A DNA stretch of 64,000 bases from an uncultured Rhodospirillaceae bacterium (GCA_937887565.1 CALABS010000010.1:62001-126000), one strand, 5' to 3'. Shown: positions 44,298 to 53,503, counted from the first letter of the stretch. Numbers and translations: made by a program. The notes: generated from the letters alone by a model not told the origin.

Positions 44298-45959
44298 GTG
44301 ACCGACCAAGAGGCCATTCTCGAGACGCTGCTGGAAAGCATCCGCGACGCGGTCGTGGTCGCCGACGAGGAGCGCCGCCTGACCCGGGTCAACAAGGCGT
44401 TCGAGAGCCTTACCGGCCATACCGTCGAATCGTTGCTGGATGGCGCCTCCGGGCACGCCGAGGTGGCGCGCGAACTGCTCGACCGCGCCTTCGCCACCAA
44501 TGACGGCGGCCGCTGGCAGGGGGCCATCCGCTGCGCCGACGGGTCCGACCGGGTGTTCGAGGTCACCGTCAGCGCGGTCAACGGCGACGATGCCTTTCCC
44601 ACCCACTATATCGGCCTGCTGCGGCCTGCCGACACCCTGCCGCTCGATACCGGCGACCGGCGCTTCGGCCACGACGAGCTGACGGGCCTGCCCAACCGCG
44701 ACATCTTCGTCGATCGCGTCGACCAATCGGTGCTGCAGGTCAACCGGGTCGGCGGATCGGTGGCGCTGTTGATGATGGGGTTGGACCGCTTCACCCTGGT
44801 CAACGACGCCCTGGGCCATGCCGCCGGCGACCGCCTGTTGATCGAGGTGGCCCGTCGCCTGCGCCACTGTATCCGCGAGACCGACACCGTGGTCCGGCTG
44901 GAGGGCGACAAGTTCGCCATGGTGATGATCATCGCCGACGTGGACGACAGCGTCATCGTCGCCGAGAAGGTTTTGCACGCCATCAAGGAGCCCTTCGGCA
45001 TCGACGGCCAGGAGGTGGTGGTCACCTTTTCCATCGGCATCGCCCTCTATCCCCAGGATGCCAGCTCGGGCAACGGCCTGGTCAAGCAGGCCGAGAACGC
45101 GCTGCATTACGCCAAGGTGTCCGGGCGCAACCAGTACCAGTTCTTCTCGAAGGACATGAACCGCAAGGCCAAGGTGCGCCTGGAACTGGAATCCCGGATG
45201 CGCCGCGCCCTGGCCAACGAGGAATTCGTGGTGTTCTTCCAGCCCAAGGTCCGCGCCGACGACGACCGCATCGTCGGCGCCGAGGCGCTGGTGCGCTGGA
45301 TCGACCCCGACAAGGGCATGATCTCGCCGGGCGAGTTCATCCCCATCGCCGAGGAGACGGGCCAGATCGAACAGATCGGCGGCTGGGTGCTGGCCCGCTC
45401 GTGCCGCTACAACAAGGACTGGCAGGATCAGGGCCTCCAGCCGGTGCGGGTGTCGGTCAACGTGTCGCCGCGCCAGTTCCGTTCGCGCGGTTTCCTCGAC
45501 ACGGTCACGGCGATCCTGCGCGACAGCGGGCTGGAGGCGCGGTGGCTGGAGCTTGAGATCACCGAGAGCATGCTGATGCACGACGTGGAATCCGCCGTCC
45601 GCAAGATGACCGCGCTGCGCGAGCTGGGCCTGGGCCTGTCCATCGACGACTTCGGCACCGGCTATTCGTCGCTGTCCTATCTGGGCCGCTTCCCCATCAC
45701 CACGCTGAAGATCGACCGCGCCTTCATCGCCGATGTCGACACCAACCCCAAGACCGCCGAGATCGCCCGCGCCATCATCGGCCTGTCACGCGGGCTGAAC
45801 CTGGAAGTGGTGGCGGAAGGCGCCGAACTGGCCGAGCATGTGGCTTTCCTGCGCGCCCATGGCTGCCATACCGTCCAGGGCTACTACTACTCCAAGCCGG
45901 TCCCCGCCGCCGATTTCGAGGTGATGCTGCGGGAAGGGGTCCTGCATCGAAAGGACTGA
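44298..45959 (+). CDS. PAS-GGDEF-EAL protein, degenerate GGDEF and intact EAL
   Basis: A 553-residue cytoplasmic signalling protein: PAS domain (residues 1-110), GGDEF (125-290) and EAL (300-545). The cyclase active site reads EGDKF (202-206) instead of GGDEF, so diguanylate cyclase activity is probably lost. The EAL domain keeps EALVRW (E329), FQPKV, NVSPRQF, DDFGTGYSSL (D450, D451) and VVAEGAE, so c-di-GMP phosphodiesterase activity is likely. GTG 44298 has GGGGGA upstream. A cryptic GGDEF could still bind GTP and modulate the EAL domain. No membrane segment is seen. Confidence 0.93.
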   Translation: MTDQEAILETLLESIRDAVVVADEERRLTRVNKAFESLTGHTVESLLDGASGHAEVARELLDRAFATNDGGRWQGAIRCADGSDRVFEVTVSAVNGDDAFPTHYIGLLRPADTLPLDTGDRRFGHDELTGLPNRDIFVDRVDQSVLQVNRVGGSVALLMMGLDRFTLVNDALGHAAGDRLLIEVARRLRHCIRETDTVVRLEGDKFAMVMIIADVDDSVIVAEKVLHAIKEPFGIDGQEVVVTFSIGIALYPQDASSGNGLVKQAENALHYAKVSGRNQYQFFSKDMNRKAKVRLELESRMRRALANEEFVVFFQPKVRADDDRIVGAEALVRWIDPDKGMISPGEFIPIAEETGQIEQIGGWVLARSCRYNKDWQDQGLQPVRVSVNVSPRQFRSRGFLDTVTAILRDSGLEARWLELEITESMLMHDVESAVRKMTALRELGLGLSIDDFGTGYSSLSYLGRFPITTLKIDRAFIADVDTNPKTAEIARAIIGLSRGLNLEVVAEGAELAEHVAFLRAHGCHTVQGYYYSKPVPAADFEVMLREGVLHRKD

Positions 45960-46038
45960 CCGGGGACGGCCTGTCCCTTCGTCGCCCGCCCTCCGGTCGA
46001 TTGCCGGCTGACCCCGCGCCGGCGTTAGCCTTGGGGGA

Positions 46039-47295
46039 ATGGAGCGCAGGTCCTTTCTCGCATCGGCGACGGCCGCCGCCATCACGACGCTGCCCAGGTG
46101 GGCAGCCGGCGCGGGGACGGCAGTTCGGATCGGCCTGTTGCTGCCGTTGACCGGCACCGACGCGGCGCGCGGGCGCATGGTCCGCGACGGGGCGTTGCTG
46201 GCGGTGGACGAGATCAATGCCCGGGCCGGCCGCCACGGCCGCTTCATCGCCGCCCTGGTCGAGGACAGCCGATCCGACCCGGCGCTGTTCCGTGCCGGCC
46301 TGCGCCGGCTGGCCGGGCGCGAGAAGGTGGCCAGCGTGTTCGGGCTGTGCCCGCCGTCGGACCAGGTCGGCCTGCCGCATATGGCCGAGACGCTGGAGAC
46401 CCTGTTCTGGGACCCCGCCGCCAGCGCCGGCGGACTCTGCACGAAGCATGTCGTCCATGGCGGTCCCACCCCCTATCAGAGCCTCAAGCATCTGGTGCCA
46501 TGGACCGTGGCGCGGATAGGCGGGCGCGTCCTGCTGGTGGGCGGCGCCGATTCCCATGGCCGCGAATTGCTGCGGGTCTGCCGGATGATGTTGCCGCAGG
46601 TGGGCGGCGGGGCGGTGGGAGCCGACATCCTGGTGACTACAGCGGAAACTGATTTGATCCAGGTCATCGACCGGGTCCGGGCCGGCGGGGTGGACGCGGT
46701 CCTCTCGGCGCTGAGCGGCGGCCAGGCGGTCGCGCTGTTGCGCCAGGTCAAGGCGGCCGGGATCGATTCCCGCGCGACGCCGGTGGTCAGCCCCACCCTC
46801 ACCGAAGTCGAGGTCGCGGCCGCCGGTGCCGGTGTCGCGGCCGGTGCCGTCGCCGCCCAGCCGTGGTTCTCGTCGTGGGTGTCGCCGGCCGGCTGGCGGT
46901 TCATGGACCGCATGCGCCGCCGCCACGGCGGGGCCGTCGTCGCCACCGCCCTGGCCGAGGCGGCGTGGACCCAGATCCACCTGTTCGGGTCCGCCCTCGA
47001 CCAGTTGGGACGGGGCGACGTCCACCCCCTCAACATCCGCGAGGCGGCCAAGGATCGCATCGTCGAGGCGCCGCAGGGGCGTGTGCGCATCGACGGGCAA
47101 AGCCTGTACGCGACGCTGTGGCCGAAAATCGCCGTGGTCGAGCCGTCCGGGCGCTTCCGCATCCTGGCGCGGGCCGGCCGGGAAGTGCCGCCGCTGCCGT
47201 TCTGGGCATTTCCTCGCCAAGCCTGCGCAGATACTGGGCTGCGGCATTTTCTAAAGGAATCACAGGGCAATAGGCGTAATAGTAGACGGCAATAG
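46039..47295 (+). CDS. ABC-type branched-chain amino acid/amide-type substrate-binding protein
   Basis: A 418-residue periplasmic type 1 binding protein. The N-terminus MERRSFLASATAAAITTLP carries RRSFL, which suggests Tat export. The mature domain starts VRIGLLLPLTGTDAARG and has GALLAVDEINARAG and VVSPTLTEVEVAAAG, close to the urea/amide-binding (UrtA/AmiC) branch. No permease or ATPase gene is next to it, so it may be an orphan sensor or work with distant permeases. It ends about 130 bp before napF. The last ~20 residues are basic and atypical. Confidence 0.8.
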   Translation: MERRSFLASATAAAITTLPRWAAGAGTAVRIGLLLPLTGTDAARGRMVRDGALLAVDEINARAGRHGRFIAALVEDSRSDPALFRAGLRRLAGREKVASVFGLCPPSDQVGLPHMAETLETLFWDPAASAGGLCTKHVVHGGPTPYQSLKHLVPWTVARIGGRVLLVGGADSHGRELLRVCRMMLPQVGGGAVGADILVTTAETDLIQVIDRVRAGGVDAVLSALSGGQAVALLRQVKAAGIDSRATPVVSPTLTEVEVAAAGAGVAAGAVAAQPWFSSWVSPAGWRFMDRMRRRHGGAVVATALAEAAWTQIHLFGSALDQLGRGDVHPLNIREAAKDRIVEAPQGRVRIDGQSLYATLWPKIAVVEPSGRFRILARAGREVPPLPFWAFPRQACADTGLRHFLKESQGNRRNSRRQ

Positions 47296-47326
47296 TCGGA
47301 ATACCCATTAATTTCGCGGGGGCTTG

Positions 47327-47340
47327 TTGATCAAAGTCAA
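47327..47340 (+). promoter_or_regulatory. FNR/CRP-family box upstream of the nap operon
   Basis: TTGATCAAAGTCAA matches the FNR consensus TTGAT-N4-ATCAA at 9 of 10 positions. The centre lies about 90 bp before the napF start, so a class II activated promoter with a start near 47375 is plausible. It would give induction of nap under low oxygen. Confidence 0.7.
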
Positions 47341-47422
47341 GTGCCCCCCTGTGCGGGGGTGACACTCTGCCACTCAAGTAGTCCGCCAAATGGGTTGGTG
47401 GACTTGCCGAGAGAGGCAGTTG

Positions 47423-47740
47423 ATGCCGCAGGCTCTCTCCCGTCGGGCCTTCCTTACCGGAAGACGCCGCGAGTTCCTCCCTCCTTCCGCACGCCATGGC
47501 GGCGCGCGTCGGGTCGCCGAGGTGGCCGCCAATTGCCTGGCGGTCAATGCCGTGGCGTGCTCGGCCTGCGCCGATCCCTGCGAGCCGCGCGCGCTGCGCG
47601 TCAAGCCCCTGGCGGGAGGCCGCGCCCTGCCCATCGTCGATGTCAACGCCTGCACCGGCTGCGGTGACTGCGCCCGGGTGTGCCCGGTGGGCGCCCTGGT
47701 CATGGCCGAGGTAGAACCGGAGGAAGCGGCATGCGCGTGA
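47423..47740 (+). CDS. napF: Shortened NapF-type ferredoxin
   Basis: A 105-residue Fe-S protein. After the NapF-like N-terminus LSRRAFLTGRR it goes directly to the C-terminal half of NapF (CLAVNAVACSACADPCEP, then CTGCGDCARVCPVGAL). Cysteines are C38, C46, C49, C53 and C77, C80, C83, C87, enough for two [4Fe-4S] clusters. Usual NapF is about 160 residues with two more Fe-S motifs before these, which are absent. NapF interacts with NapA in the cytoplasm and helps its maturation. ATG 47423 follows GAGAGG; it overlaps napD by 10 bp. Confidence 0.88.
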   Translation: MPQALSRRAFLTGRRREFLPPSARHGGARRVAEVAANCLAVNAVACSACADPCEPRALRVKPLAGGRALPIVDVNACTGCGDCARVCPVGALVMAEVEPEEAACA

Positions 47741-48039
47741 ACAGTTTCGTTCAGAAGGAAAAGGCCCGTCCGCATACCGGGGTGGAGAACGTGTGCGGCG
47801 TGCTGGTGCATGTGCAGCCCGAACGCCGTGACGTGGTGCGGACGGCGCTGGAAGCCCTGCCCGGCGTCGAGATTCACGTCGCCACCGAAGACGGCCGCCT
47901 GGTGGTGACCGTCGAGGATGCCGGTGGCCAATGGGCCGGCGCCACCATAAGCCGCTTCAACGACATTCCGGGCGTCCTCTCGGTCGCCCTCGTTTACCAC
48001 CATTTCGATTCTGATCTGGAAGGGGAGACCGTTTCATGA
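47731..48039 (+). CDS. napD: NapD chaperone
   Basis: NapD (102 residues) binds the twin-arginine signal of NapA and delays its export until the cofactor is in place. The ferredoxin-like fold shows VCGVLVHVQPERRDVVRTAL, LPGVEIHVATEDGRLVVTVE and IPGVLSVALVYHHFD. It overlaps napF (10 bp) and napA (ATGA), so the three are translationally coupled. Confidence 0.95.
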   Translation: MRVNSFVQKEKARPHTGVENVCGVLVHVQPERRDVVRTALEALPGVEIHVATEDGRLVVTVEDAGGQWAGATISRFNDIPGVLSVALVYHHFDSDLEGETVS

Positions 48040-50537
48040 GCCTCACCAGGCGCGACTTCATCAAGGCGAATGCCGTCGCCGCCACTGCGGCGGCGGCCGG
48101 CATCGCCGTTCCGGCCGTCGCCGAGGCGGCCAAGGGCAACATCCGCTGGGACAAGGGCGTGTGCCGGTTCTGCGGCACCGGCTGCGGAGTGCTGGTGGGC
48201 GTCCAGGACGGCCGCGTCGTGGCCACCCAGGGTGACCCCGACGCCCCCGTGAACCGGGGCCTGAACTGCATCAAGGGCTACTTCCTGTCCAAGATCATGT
48301 ACGGCGAGGACCGGCTGACCAAGCCGCTCTTGCGCATGAAGGACGGCAAGTTCGACAAGAACGGCGAGTTCGCGCCGATCTCGTGGGATCAGGCCTTCGA
48401 CATCATGGCCGAGAAGTGGAAGGAGCAGCTGAAGAAGCCCGACGGCTTCACCCGCGTCGGCATGTTCGGCTCCGGCCAGTGGACCATCTGGGAAGGCTAT
48501 GCCGGCGTCAAGCTGATGAAGGCCGGCTTCCGCTCCAACAACATCGACCCCAATGCGCGCCACTGCATGGCCTCGGCGGTGGCCGGCTTCATGCGCACCT
48601 TCGGCATCGACGAGCCGATGGGCTGCTATGACGACCTCGAATACGCCGATGCGTTCGTGCTGTGGGGCTCGAACATGGCCGAGATGCACCCGATCCTGTG
48701 GTCGCGTCTCACCGACCGCCGCCTGACCCATCCGGGCTGCAAGGTGGCGGTGCTGTCGACCTTCGAACACAAGTCGTTCGACCTGGCCGACATTCCGATG
48801 ATCTTCACGCCGCAGACCGATCTGGCGATCCTGAATTTCATCTGCAATTACATCATCCAGAACGACGCGGTGAACAAGGACTTCGTCGAGAAGCACGTCA
48901 ACTTCAAGAAGGGCGCCGCCGATATCGGCTACGGCCTGCGGCCCAATCATCCGTTGGAGAAGGCGGCCGGCAACAACGGCTACGGCGAGGGCAAGGGCGA
49001 TCCCAACAAGATGGAGGCCTTCACCTTCGACGAGTTCAAGGCGTTCGTTTCCGAATACACCGTCGAGAAGGTCTCGAAGCTGTCCGGCGTGCCCGCCGAC
49101 AAGCTGATCGAGCTGGCCAAGCTGTACGCCGATCCGAACAAGAAGGTGGCGTCCTACTGGACCATGGGCTTCAACCAGCACACGCGCGGTACGTGGGTCA
49201 ACAACATGATCTACAACGTGCATCTGCTGGTCGGGAAGATTTCCGAGCCCGGCAACGGCCCGTTCTCGCTGACCGGCCAGCCGTCGGCCTGCGGCACCGC
49301 CCGCGAGGTCGGCACCTTCGCCCACCGCCTGCCGGCCGACATGGTGGTGATGAACGAGAAGCACCGGCAGATGACGGAGGCGCTGTGGAAGCTGCCCGCC
49401 GGCCTGCTCAATCCCAAGCCGGGCTATCACGCCGTTCTCCAGAACCGCATGCTCAAGGACGGCAAGCTGAACGCCTATTGGGTTCAGTGCACCAACAACA
49501 TGCAGACGGCCGCCAACATGAACGAAGAGGGGTATCCGGGCTACCGCAACCCCGAGGCCTTCGTGGTGGTGTCCGATCCCTATCCCACCGTCACCGCGCT
49601 GTCGGCCGACCTGATCCTGCCCACCGCCATGTGGATGGAGAAGGAAGGCGCCTACGGCAACGCCGAGCGCCGCACGCAGTTCTGGCGCCAGCAGGTGGCG
49701 CCGCCCGGCGAGGCCCGCTCGGACATGTGGCAGGTGATCGAGTTCTCCAAGCGGTTCACCACCGACGAGTGCTGGCCCAAGGAGATCCTGGACAAGAACC
49801 CCGGCTACAAGGGTAAGACCCTGTACGAGGTCCTGTTCAAGAACGGTCAGGTCGACAAGTACCCGCTGAGCGAGCTGCAGCCTGGCCACGACAACGACGA
49901 GAGCAAGTATTTCGGCTTCTACGTCCAGAAGGGCCTGTTCGAGGAATATGCCGCGTTCGGCCGCGGCCACGGCCACGACCTCGCCGACTTCGAGCTGTAC
50001 CACAAGGCTCGCGGCCTGCGTTGGCCGGTGGTCGACAGCAAGGAAACGCTGTGGCGCTTCCGTGAGGGCTACGACCCCTATGTGAAGGCCGGCGAGGGCG
50101 TCAAGTTCTACGGCAAGCCCGACGGCAGGGCCCTGATCATCGCGCTGCCCTACCAGGACCCGGCCGAAATGCCGGACGCCGAGTACGACCTGTGGCTGTG
50201 CACCGGGCGTGTGCTCGAGCACTGGCATTCCGGCTCCATGACCCGGCGCGTGCCCGAGCTTCACAAGGCCGTCCCCGCCGCCGTCTGCTTCATGCATCCC
50301 AACGATGCCAAGAAGCGCGGCCTGAGGAACGGCGACGTGGCCAAGGTGAAGAGCCGGCGAGGCGAGATCTCGCTGCGCATCGACACCCGCGGCCGCAACA
50401 AGACTCCCGAGGGGCTGGTCTTCGTGCCGTTCTTCGACGAGTCGGTTCTCGTCAACAAGCTGACCCTGGACGCCACCTGCCCGATCTCCAAGGAGACCGA
50501 CTACAAGAAGTGCGCGGTCAAGGTCGAGAAGGCTTGA
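48036..50537 (+). CDS. napA: Periplasmic nitrate reductase, catalytic subunit
   Basis: NapA (833 residues) reduces nitrate to nitrite in the periplasm. The Tat signal has TRRDFIKANA. The [4Fe-4S] cluster ligands are C43, C46, C50 and C78 (CRFCGTGCGVLVG; LNCIKG). The molybdenum ligand is C177 in NARHCMASA. The molybdopterin-binding domains follow in usual order (VLWGSNMAEMHPIL; LTGQPSACGTAREVG; TGRVLEHWHSGSMTRR). It receives electrons from NapB. Length is normal, and the gene overlaps napD by ATGA. Confidence 0.98.
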   Translation: MSLTRRDFIKANAVAATAAAAGIAVPAVAEAAKGNIRWDKGVCRFCGTGCGVLVGVQDGRVVATQGDPDAPVNRGLNCIKGYFLSKIMYGEDRLTKPLLRMKDGKFDKNGEFAPISWDQAFDIMAEKWKEQLKKPDGFTRVGMFGSGQWTIWEGYAGVKLMKAGFRSNNIDPNARHCMASAVAGFMRTFGIDEPMGCYDDLEYADAFVLWGSNMAEMHPILWSRLTDRRLTHPGCKVAVLSTFEHKSFDLADIPMIFTPQTDLAILNFICNYIIQNDAVNKDFVEKHVNFKKGAADIGYGLRPNHPLEKAAGNNGYGEGKGDPNKMEAFTFDEFKAFVSEYTVEKVSKLSGVPADKLIELAKLYADPNKKVASYWTMGFNQHTRGTWVNNMIYNVHLLVGKISEPGNGPFSLTGQPSACGTAREVGTFAHRLPADMVVMNEKHRQMTEALWKLPAGLLNPKPGYHAVLQNRMLKDGKLNAYWVQCTNNMQTAANMNEEGYPGYRNPEAFVVVSDPYPTVTALSADLILPTAMWMEKEGAYGNAERRTQFWRQQVAPPGEARSDMWQVIEFSKRFTTDECWPKEILDKNPGYKGKTLYEVLFKNGQVDKYPLSELQPGHDNDESKYFGFYVQKGLFEEYAAFGRGHGHDLADFELYHKARGLRWPVVDSKETLWRFREGYDPYVKAGEGVKFYGKPDGRALIIALPYQDPAEMPDAEYDLWLCTGRVLEHWHSGSMTRRVPELHKAVPAAVCFMHPNDAKKRGLRNGDVAKVKSRRGEISLRIDTRGRNKTPEGLVFVPFFDESVLVNKLTLDATCPISKETDYKKCAVKVEKA

Positions 50538-50607
50538 GTGTGACTGGGCCGGGGCGTGCGGCGGATGAGCCCGCCGCACCGCCCCGGCGACCGGAGGCGC
50601 GGAAACC

Positions 50608-51408
50608 ATGGTCGGAACACGGGACGACAAGGACACGGTGAACAGGCGGGGCTTTCTCGCCGTCGGCGTTCGCGCGGTCTGCGGCGCCGGGCTGGTCGCC
50701 TTGCTGGCGGCGGTGCCCGCGCATCGCCGGGCCGGCGCCGTCGCCCTGCGTCCCCCGGGTGCGGTGGGCGAGGCTGATTTCCTGGCCGCCTGCGTCCGCT
50801 GCGGGCTGTGCGTCCGCGATTGTCCGTACGACACCCTGAAGCTGGCCGAGGCCGGCGACGGCCAGCCGGTGGGAACGCCCTATTTCTTCGCCCGCGACAT
50901 CCCGTGCGAGATGTGCGAGCACATTCCCTGCGTCGTCGCCTGTCCCACCGGCGCGCTGGACAAGGGCCTGACCGACATCGTCGAGGCGCGCATGGGCACG
51001 GCCGTTCTGGTCGGCCACGAGACCTGCCTCAACTATCTCGGCCTGCGTTGCGACGTCTGCTACCGCGTCTGCCCGCTGATCGACCACGCCATCACGCTGG
51101 AGCGCCTGCACAACGAGCGCACCGGCAAGCATGCCATGTTCATCCCCGTCGTCCACACCGACAAATGCACCGGCTGCGGCAAGTGCGAGAAGGCCTGCGT
51201 GCTGGACGAGGCGGCCATCAAGGTGCTGCCGACCCAGTTGGCGGTGGGCGAACTGGGCAAGCATTATCGCCTGGGCTGGAAGGAAAAGGAGAAGGAAGGC
51301 AAGGGCCTGATCGAAGGCATCATCGACCTTCCCGACCGCATGCCCGATCCGCCGTCCATCGGCCCCGAACGTCTGCCCGGCGGCGGATTCAAGGAGTTCA
51401 AGCCATGA
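50608..51408 (+). CDS. napG: Ferredoxin-type protein NapG
   Basis: NapG (266 residues) is a periplasmic Fe-S protein that with NapH forms a quinol-oxidising module feeding Nap. The Tat motif NRRGFLAVG starts at residue 12. Four [4Fe-4S] motifs are visible: C62/65/68/72, C100/103/108/112, C140/148/151/155 and C187/190/193/197. The start at 50608 was chosen for GGAGGCG upstream and because the Tat signal fits. It follows napA by 70 bp and overlaps napH by 4 bp. Confidence 0.95.
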   Translation: MVGTRDDKDTVNRRGFLAVGVRAVCGAGLVALLAAVPAHRRAGAVALRPPGAVGEADFLAACVRCGLCVRDCPYDTLKLAEAGDGQPVGTPYFFARDIPCEMCEHIPCVVACPTGALDKGLTDIVEARMGTAVLVGHETCLNYLGLRCDVCYRVCPLIDHAITLERLHNERTGKHAMFIPVVHTDKCTGCGKCEKACVLDEAAIKVLPTQLAVGELGKHYRLGWKEKEKEGKGLIEGIIDLPDRMPDPPSIGPERLPGGGFKEFKP

Positions 51409-52343
51409 GCTCTCCCGCCTACCGGCCGCCGGCCCGGGCCGCCATCGAGGCCAAGGGCTGGATCGGCGCCAACAAGTGGCTGCTGATCCGCCGCGCCGCC
51501 CAATTGGGCTTCCTGGCGCTGTTCCTGACCGGGCCGCTGCTGGGGACGTGGATCGCCAAGGGCACCCTGGCGGCCAGCCTGACCCTCGGCGTGCTGCCGC
51601 TGACCGATCCCTTGATGGCGTTGCAGTCGCTGCTGGCCGGCCATGTGATGGAGACCACCGCCCTGATCGGCGTCGCCATCGTGGTGGCCGCCTATGCCGT
51701 CCTTGGCGGGCGGACCTTCTGCTCGTTCGTCTGCCCGGTCAACATGGTCGCCGACCTGGCGGTGTGGCTTCGCCGCACGCTCGGGATCAAGGAGGGCCTG
51801 ACCGTCGACCGCCGCCTGCGGCTGTGGCTACTGGCCGGCGTCCTGATCGGCTCGGTGGCCAGCGGCGCCATCGTCTGGGAGTTCGTCAACCCGGTGACCA
51901 TGCTGCATCGCGGGCTGGTCTATGGCGGGTTGTTCACCTGGGGCGCCGCCCTGGCGACGACGGCGGCGGTGTTCCTGTTCGACCTCGGCGTCGCCAGGCA
52001 CGGCTGGTGCGGGCATTTGTGCCCGGTCGGCGCCTTCTACGGGCTGATCGGCGAGAAGAGCGTGGTGCGGGTCACCGCGGTCGGCCGCGACGCCTGCGAC
52101 AACTGCATGGACTGCTTCACCGTCTGCCCGGAACGCCAGGTCATCGCGCCGGCGCTGCGGGGCAAGGACAAGGGCGTCGGGCCCGTGATCCTGTCGCGCG
52201 ACTGCACCAATTGCGGCCGCTGCATCGACGTCTGCACCAAGGATGTTTTCCGGTTCGGCACCCGCTTCCGGAATTCGCCGTCCGACGCCCTGGGCGTCGG
52301 CGCCGATGCGGGGCCGGCCGACACCATTGCCCGGGCCAGCTGA
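51405..52343 (+). CDS. napH: Ferredoxin-type membrane protein NapH
   Basis: NapH (312 residues) is the inner-membrane quinol-oxidising partner of NapG. It has four membrane helices (about 32-52, 85-102, 140-160, 172-192), two C-x3-CP motifs (C106/C110 and C202/C206) and two cytoplasmic [4Fe-4S] motifs (C231/234/237/241 and C267/270/273/277). ATG 51405 overlaps the napG stop by ATGA. Confidence 0.95.
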   Translation: MSSPAYRPPARAAIEAKGWIGANKWLLIRRAAQLGFLALFLTGPLLGTWIAKGTLAASLTLGVLPLTDPLMALQSLLAGHVMETTALIGVAIVVAAYAVLGGRTFCSFVCPVNMVADLAVWLRRTLGIKEGLTVDRRLRLWLLAGVLIGSVASGAIVWEFVNPVTMLHRGLVYGGLFTWGAALATTAAVFLFDLGVARHGWCGHLCPVGAFYGLIGEKSVVRVTAVGRDACDNCMDCFTVCPERQVIAPALRGKDKGVGPVILSRDCTNCGRCIDVCTKDVFRFGTRFRNSPSDALGVGADAGPADTIARAS

Positions 52344-52388
52344 CCGCTGCGCCCGCCGGTTCGGAGTTATGGAAGGGGAGTGACCGCT

Positions 52389-52820
52389 GTGAAGACCAAG
52401 ATCATGGTGATCGCCGTCGCGCTCGGCCTTGCTTGTGGCATGGGCGCCGTGGCCGAGGAAGTCAAATCCATTCGCGGCACGGCGGTGAACACGCCCGACG
52501 CCGCGCCCGAGGTCTATCGCGTGCAGCAGGGCCTGAAGCTCGAGCGCGCCTATCGCCAGCAGCCGCCGCTGGTGCCGCACGAGGTGGACAAGTACGAGAT
52601 CGACCTCAAGGTCAACCAGTGCCTGCGCTGCCACGAATGGCCGTATTCGGACACCGAGAAGGCGCCGAAGATCTCGGACTTCCACTACATGGACCGCAAC
52701 AACGTCCGCCAGGACACCATCAACGGCAACCGCTATTTCTGCACCCAGTGCCACGTGCCGCAGGTGGACGCGAAGCCGCTGGTCGACAACGAATTCAAGC
52801 CGGCCTCGGCCGGCCGCTGA
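52389..52820 (+). CDS. napB: Diheme cytochrome c subunit NapB
   Basis: NapB (143 residues) is the small cytochrome subunit of NapA. A Sec signal (MKTKIMVIAVALGLACGMGAV) precedes two heme motifs: C78-x2-C81-H82 (CLRCH) and C118-x2-C121-H122 (CTQCH). GTG 52389 gives an 8-bp gap from AAGGGGAG; an in-frame GTG at 52380 overlaps that sequence and is less likely. The LACG in the signal resembles a lipobox but NapB is normally soluble. It lies between napH and napC. Confidence 0.94.
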   Translation: MKTKIMVIAVALGLACGMGAVAEEVKSIRGTAVNTPDAAPEVYRVQQGLKLERAYRQQPPLVPHEVDKYEIDLKVNQCLRCHEWPYSDTEKAPKISDFHYMDRNNVRQDTINGNRYFCTQCHVPQVDAKPLVDNEFKPASAGR

Positions 52821-52839
52821 GCGCGCGGAGGGATAAGCC

Positions 52840-53484
52840 ATGAACATCGATCGCCCGGGCGCGCCCGGCCAGGCCGAGGGGGGCTTCCTCCAAAGGACCT
52901 GGACCTTGTTGAAGAGACCCACCGCGCGCTGGTCGCTGGGCACCATCCTGGTGGTCGGCTTCGCCACCGGCATCGTGTTCTGGGGTGGCTTCAACTGGGC
53001 CATGGAGATGACCAACACCGAGAGCTTCTGCATCTCGTGCCACGAGATGCGGAACAACGTCTACGCCGAGTACAGCGGCTCCATCCACGACGCCAACCGC
53101 TCGGGCGTGCGCGCCACCTGCCCCGACTGCCACGTGCCCAAGGACTGGGTGCACAAGATCAAGCGCAAGATCCAGGCGTCCAACGAGGTGGTGCACAAGG
53201 TGCTGGGCTCGATCGACACCCGCGAGAAGTTCGAGGCCAAGCGCCTGGAACTGGCCACCAATGTGTGGACCACCATGAAGGCCACCGATTCCCGCGAATG
53301 CCGCAATTGCCACAACTTCAACTCGTTCGACCTCACCCGCCAGTCCAAGCGGGCCCGCGACCGCCACGCCGAGGCGGAGGAGAGCGGTCAGACCTGCATC
53401 GACTGCCACAAGGGCGTCGCGCACGAATTGCCCGACGGTGCCTACGAGGCCGAGAAACTGCTGAACGAGAAGTTCAAGCACTAA
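52840..53484 (+). CDS. napC: Tetraheme cytochrome NapC
   Basis: NapC (214 residues) is anchored by one N-terminal membrane helix (about 33-53) and oxidises menaquinol or ubiquinol, passing electrons to NapB. Four heme motifs are visible: C64/C67/H68, C94/C97/H98, C154/C157/H158 and C186/C189/H190. The presence of both NapC and NapGH gives two quinol-oxidation routes. ATG 52840 follows GGAGGGATAAGCC. It is the last gene of the nap operon. Confidence 0.96.
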   Translation: MNIDRPGAPGQAEGGFLQRTWTLLKRPTARWSLGTILVVGFATGIVFWGGFNWAMEMTNTESFCISCHEMRNNVYAEYSGSIHDANRSGVRATCPDCHVPKDWVHKIKRKIQASNEVVHKVLGSIDTREKFEAKRLELATNVWTTMKATDSRECRNCHNFNSFDLTRQSKRARDRHAEAEESGQTCIDCHKGVAHELPDGAYEAEKLLNEKFKH

Positions 53485-53503
53485 CGGTCCGATCCAGGCC
53501 GAT

